Shown here: positions 30,566 to 33,498 of the stretch, piece after piece
Numbering within the stretch: the stretch's first letter is position 1
Layout of the letters: the number at the start of each line of letters is the position of its first letter
DNA from: an uncultured Bacteroidota bacterium
GTDB taxonomy: Bacteria > Bacteroidota > Bacteroidia > Chitinophagales > Chitinophagaceae
NCBI GenBank assembly: GCA_903881585.1
Contig: CAIRTW010000066.1
Location: 1 to 33,498, forward strand
DNA: 33,498 nucleotides
Direction of reading: 5' to 3'
Translations under genes and position numbers: made by a program
The notes under the pieces: model-generated
The model's database searches: none
Seen by the model: the letters and a program-made list of their open reading frames with translations, nothing else
What the model was told of the DNA's origin: nothing

Positions 30566-32494
30566 GTGAAAAAACACGTACTGTACTGTATAGCCATACT
30601 GCTGTTTATTACGGCAAGAGTTGGCGCACAGGATGGTTATACCGAACGTGCTAAAAAGTACGTGACGCAGTACTATCAGCTCGCGATCAGTGAGCAAAGA
30701 AATTCCGGCGTACCGGCGGCTGTAACACTTGGGCAAGGCATATTGGAAACAGAGGCCGGTGCAAGTGAATTGATGGTACAGGCTAACAACCATTTTGGCA
30801 TTAAGTGCAAGAATGGCTACGACGGTGATAAATTTTTACACGACGACGACGCCAAACAGGAATGTTTTAAGAAGTACAAAAGTGCTGATGAGTCGTACAG
30901 GGACCATTCAGACCTGCTGAAAAGAAATCCACGCTACGCTACATTGTTTAACATTCCTATGAAGGACTATGCGTCCTGGGCTGCAGGACTAAGGCGATGC
31001 GGGTATGCTACTGATCCGCAGTATGCTAAGCGGCTTATAAAAATAATTGAAGACTTTGGGTTGCAGGATTATACACTCAATGGAATGGACAGTGGCAACA
31101 CCAGGCTGGAATTGCTGGTGGCAAAGCAGCAGACCCCAACCTCCAAAAAGCCACTGATGGTGGATAAAATTCAGGACACTACCCAATTTGTACTCGACAA
31201 AAAAGAGAAAGACAAAGAGAAGGATGACGAGGAAGAGGAAGTAGAGGAAGCAGCAACACCACCGGTTGTTGTGCCCGTTACCACGCAGCCTGTTGCGGTA
31301 GTTGATACCGTGACAACCCGGCAAACAGTGCAGGTACCAGATACGACGATAAAAGCTGAACCCGGCTCTATCAGGGCCATCGCAGATAGCGCCCGTAACT
31401 TTATGGCTCATAACGATACCAGCTCCATTCCCGCGCCTGCACCAATGGTATATGATACCACAGGAATTGTAAAGATACACGGCCTGAAAGCCTTCTATGC
31501 CCATAAAGATGATATGCTGCTGCAATATGCCATGCAGTACAACATTCGCTACCCCAAGCTCCTGGAAATAAACGACCTGGCAGACGGGCCGGTGCCATGC
31601 AACAGTTACATATTCCTGGAGAAGAAACCGGCAGCCGGCGTCAATGCCCGGCATATAGTAACTGATGGTGAAAGCCTGTGGCTGATATCGCAGGAAGAAG
31701 CGATACAGCTGAAACGGCTCACTGCCTTGAATCTCATGAGCCCGGACGAAACACCCGTACCCGGCACTGTGCTGCAGCTGCAATTCCCGACGAACAAAAA
31801 ACCAGACGTTAAGGTGACCCCTACAGCTGCTCATAAAAGCAATGCGATCGTCCTCATCAACAAGGAAGATAGAGCAGCTGCTAACGCACAGGACTCTGCC
31901 GATTATATTGCTTTAAAAAATCCGCCAGATACCGCAGGTTCTGTTGATGGGTTTATACATAATTCAGACACCACTGCAATAACAACTGCAGATAAAAAAA
32001 CCAAAGGCCCGCGCGGAACGAAGCCGCAACCCAAACAAAAAACCGCAGCGCTGCCCATACCCGTAGCACCGCAACCGCTCCCCGAAAAATCGGATGCCGT
32101 TGTGATCATAACACCCAATGCCCCCTCTGATAAAAACGCACCAACACAGTGGGTAACAGCAGATACCGTAAAGAAAGAAACGCCACCACCGGTAAGCACT
32201 GAGGAACCTACTGAAGATCCAAAGAAACAGGAACTAGCCGGGCTTAAAGCGCAGCTGGACAAAGTAGTCTATGCCGACGACAGCAAACTGGTAGCAACCA
32301 TTCAGAATGAGCAGCCCACGCCAAAACCTGAGGAGCAGGTTACTAAAGACACAAAATTCTATACCGTTAAAAAAGGGGACACCGCTTTTTCAATTGCCAA
32401 AAAGAACAACATAACTGTAAAGGAACTGCTGAAGTGGAATGATATTGATGCCAGCGATATAAAAACAGGCAAAAAACTGAAGGTGTCGAATTAG
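30566..32494 (+). CDS. Exported glucosaminidase (GH73-like) with LysM domains
   Basis: 642 aa from GTG 30566, a start that gives a compact signal peptide (1-22, ending VGAQ); the longer frame from TTG 30524 overlaps the promoter. Residues about 28-175 form a FlgJ-like beta-N-acetylglucosaminidase domain: ILETEAGASELMVQANNHFG with probable catalytic E61, and YASWAAGLRRCGYATDPQYAKRLI. A charged, then Thr/Pro/Val-rich linker follows (KDKEKDDEEEEVEEAATPP). Two LysM-like units lie mid-protein (around FYAHKDDMLLQYAMQY and ARHIVTDGESLWLISQ), and a clear LysM ends it (FYTVKKGDTAFSIAKKNNIT). It probably cleaves peptidoglycan in remodelling or division. hpt follows after 15 nt. Confidence 0.88.
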   Translation: MKKHVLYCIAILLFITARVGAQDGYTERAKKYVTQYYQLAISEQRNSGVPAAVTLGQGILETEAGASELMVQANNHFGIKCKNGYDGDKFLHDDDAKQECFKKYKSADESYRDHSDLLKRNPRYATLFNIPMKDYASWAAGLRRCGYATDPQYAKRLIKIIEDFGLQDYTLNGMDSGNTRLELLVAKQQTPTSKKPLMVDKIQDTTQFVLDKKEKDKEKDDEEEEVEEAATPPVVVPVTTQPVAVVDTVTTRQTVQVPDTTIKAEPGSIRAIADSARNFMAHNDTSSIPAPAPMVYDTTGIVKIHGLKAFYAHKDDMLLQYAMQYNIRYPKLLEINDLADGPVPCNSYIFLEKKPAAGVNARHIVTDGESLWLISQEEAIQLKRLTALNLMSPDETPVPGTVLQLQFPTNKKPDVKVTPTAAHKSNAIVLINKEDRAAANAQDSADYIALKNPPDTAGSVDGFIHNSDTTAITTADKKTKGPRGTKPQPKQKTAALPIPVAPQPLPEKSDAVVIITPNAPSDKNAPTQWVTADTVKKETPPPVSTEEPTEDPKKQELAGLKAQLDKVVYADDSKLVATIQNEQPTPKPEEQVTKDTKFYTVKKGDTAFSIAKKNNITVKELLKWNDIDASDIKTGKKLKVSN

Positions 32495-32509
32495 CTTATA
32501 ATAACACCC

Positions 32510-33040
32510 ATGATCCAGGTCCACGATAAGACATTCGTTCCGTTCCTTTCCAAAGAAGAGATACAAAAGCGTGTAAGTGAGCTCGCGGCAATGATCAATG
32601 CCGAATATGCAGGCAAAAAACCACTGCTGATCGGCATACTCAATGGTTCCTTCATCTTCGCCGCCGATCTGTTTCGCGGGTTGACCATAGAGGCCGAGAT
32701 ATCCTTCATTAAGCTCGTCTCTTACAAGGGCACGTCATCTACCGGCAATGTAGTAACAGCAATAGGTATGGAAGAAGACCTGCATGGGCGGCACATAATA
32801 ATAGTGGAAGACATCATAGACACTGGCAAAACACTTAGCTCCTTTCTACCCGAGATTCACCACCGCCAGCCAGCATCTGTAAAGATCGCCACCTTCCTCT
32901 CCAAGCCCGAAGCATTGAAATACGACATAAAGGCCGACTTCAATGCCTTTAATATTGAGAACAAATTTGTAGTTGGCTATGGGCTGGATTATGATGGGCT
33001 TGGCAGGAATTTGCCTGAGCTGTATATTTTGGAGGAGTAA
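32510..33040 (+). CDS. hpt: Hypoxanthine phosphoribosyltransferase
   Basis: A 176-aa cytosolic purine-salvage enzyme converting hypoxanthine (or guanine) and PRPP to the nucleotide. The PRPP-binding motif is IIIVEDIIDTGKT (96-108). The LIGILNGSFIFAADL loop and KLVSYKGTSSTG (68-79) match the type I PRTase active site, and the ending FVVGYGLDYDGLGRNLPELYIL is diagnostic of Hpt. It lies 15 nt after the glucosaminidase stop and has no own promoter match, so it is probably cotranscribed. Confidence 0.96.
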   Translation: MIQVHDKTFVPFLSKEEIQKRVSELAAMINAEYAGKKPLLIGILNGSFIFAADLFRGLTIEAEISFIKLVSYKGTSSTGNVVTAIGMEEDLHGRHIIIVEDIIDTGKTLSSFLPEIHHRQPASVKIATFLSKPEALKYDIKADFNAFNIENKFVVGYGLDYDGLGRNLPELYILEE

Positions 33041-33078
33041 TTTTTTAGCGAAATGTTGTATCGTGTCACATTACACAT

Positions 33079-33086
33079 TACATTTG
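33079..33086 (+). promoter_or_regulatory. Toxin gene promoter -7 element (TACATTTG)
   Basis: Exact TAnnTTTG match with only 3 nt to the ATG at 33090, preceded by a short tandem repeat (acattac twice). It predicts a leaderless or nearly leaderless transcript. Confidence 0.5.
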
Positions 33087-33089
33087 TAA

Positions 33090-33380
33090 ATGGTTTTAAG
33101 CATTAGCCATAAAGGACTGAGAACATTTTACGAAGAAGGATTAGGTGTAAAATTGCCATCGGTACAGTTGAGCAAAATCAGAAGAATATTCGATATGCTT
33201 GATGCCGTGACGTCAGATGATGATATTAAGAAGTTGGGGTATGGCGTACACAGGCTAAAAGGCGAATATGCCGGTTTTTGGGCGCTGAGCGTGACAGGTA
33301 ATTACCGGATCATTTTTCGTTTTCATGCAGGTGATGTGTATGATATTGATTATTTAGAACTGCTTATCTGCTTTAGGTGA
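33090..33380 (+). CDS. HigB/RelE-family toxin-like protein without a visible antitoxin
   Basis: A 96-aa protein resembling the HigB-type 'plasmid maintenance killer' branch of RelE toxins: ISHKGLRTFYEEG (5-17), a KIRRIFDMLDAVTS helix, and the core GYGVHRLKGEYAGFWALSVTGNYRIIFRF with the conserved W and R of the ribosome-dependent RNase fold, then GDVYDIDY. HigB proteins normally end shortly after this with a DYH-like terminus and are followed at once by higA. Here the tail is LELLICFR, and the 118 nt to the window end show no HTH antitoxin frame. It may be an orphan or a decayed toxin, or its antitoxin may lie beyond the window. Confidence 0.75.
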   Translation: MVLSISHKGLRTFYEEGLGVKLPSVQLSKIRRIFDMLDAVTSDDDIKKLGYGVHRLKGEYAGFWALSVTGNYRIIFRFHAGDVYDIDYLELLICFR

Positions 33381-33498
33381 GTGGTTTTTTAGGGGTTATT
33401 ATGTCGTTGAGCGGCACTGGAGTTGTTACCATTGCTTGCTGAATCATCCGATAGAATAGTTTGCCTCGGTAGGTTGACATCTTTCTATTAAACCGAAA
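33373..33498 (-). CDS. Possible C-terminal end of a minus-strand gene (partial)
   Basis: An open frame of 41 codons runs in from the right edge on the minus strand and stops at 33373-33375. It contains STYRGKLFYRMIQQAMVTTP and ends KKPLT. I recognise nothing in it. It overlaps the last 8 nt of the toxin gene in convergent orientation. It could equally be an accidental frame. Confidence 0.2.
   Translation of the reverse strand, partial: FRFNRKMSTYRGKLFYRMIQQAMVTTPVPLNDIITPKKPLT

Noticed and set aside
30989-31834. A 281-codon minus-strand frame opposite the glucosaminidase gene
   Set aside because: It overlaps the real coding frame with LysM and GH73-like domains; its translation has no signal peptide or domain and no promoter.
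1-33498. tRNA, rRNA, CRISPR arrays and riboswitches
   Set aside because: Looked for cloverleaf-like and repeat-spacer patterns in the spacers by eye; nothing convincing. A covariance-model scan (Infernal/tRNAscan-SE) would be decisive.
1-33498. A consistent -33 TTG element upstream of the -7 matches
   Set aside because: At most promoters no TTG lies at the expected spacing, so only the -7 elements are reported.

Overview
The window looks like a core-chromosome stretch from a Bacteroidota bacterium, probably near the Chitinophagaceae or another sphingobacteria-like lineage. This is an inference from three things. First, thirteen genes are preceded by an exact match to the Bacteroidota housekeeping -7 element TAnnTTTG, usually with a short leader and no Shine-Dalgarno sequence. 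Second, the gene content is typical of the phylum: a fused sugar-kinase/RapZ-C protein, an ETHE1-like protein with two rhodanese domains, an SSS symporter, an MBOAT/SGNH acyltransferase pair and many small exported proteins with '...AQ' signal-peptide ends. Third, the intergenic palindromes and hairpins are of the kind common in this phylum. I saw no rRNA, tRNA, CRISPR array, prophage or intact insertion sequence.

Layout, left to right. Bases 1-310 hold a MITE-like inverted repeat, a hairpin and a 22-bp palindrome ahead of thyA. Then come thyA and folA (dTMP and tetrahydrofolate cycle), a shortened methyltransferase-like gene, and on the minus strand a small helical protein, clpX, gpmI and a DUF922 putative metalloprotease. 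On the plus strand follow an LpxH-like lipid A phosphoesterase, an exported arylsulfotransferase-like protein, sixA and the kinase/RapZ-C fusion. Bases 10793-12269 carry three small minus-strand genes for exported proteins, two of which share a Cys motif. After these come an Nfu-type Fe-S scaffold, an exported protein with an acidic FNFDG motif, manC, a methionine-type aminotransferase and a beta-barrel protein.

Bases 17125-17291 hold a striking set of palindromes with no regulator gene nearby. Next are an APC permease and the MBL-rhodanese protein (minus strand), an SH3-like exported protein and an aldehyde dehydrogenase (plus strand), then an SGNH/MBOAT O-acyltransferase pair (minus strand). 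This pair and the following AT-rich lipocalin-like gene look like an insertion: a copy of the last ~24 nt of the aldehyde dehydrogenase gene reappears on their far side. The right part carries a GlcD-type FAD oxidase, a small outer-membrane protein with a textbook terminator, an SSS symporter overlapping a LOG-family gene, an O-methyltransferase, a glucosaminidase with LysM domains, hpt, and a HigB/RelE-like toxin with no visible antitoxin before the window ends.

Most genes are housekeeping, and I do not see a clear new multi-gene defence or biosynthetic system. The parts most worth a second look are the orphan operator array at 17200-17260, the kinase/RapZ-C fusion, the paired Cys-motif exported proteins, the duplicated gene-end scar around the acyltransferase module, and the solitary toxin.
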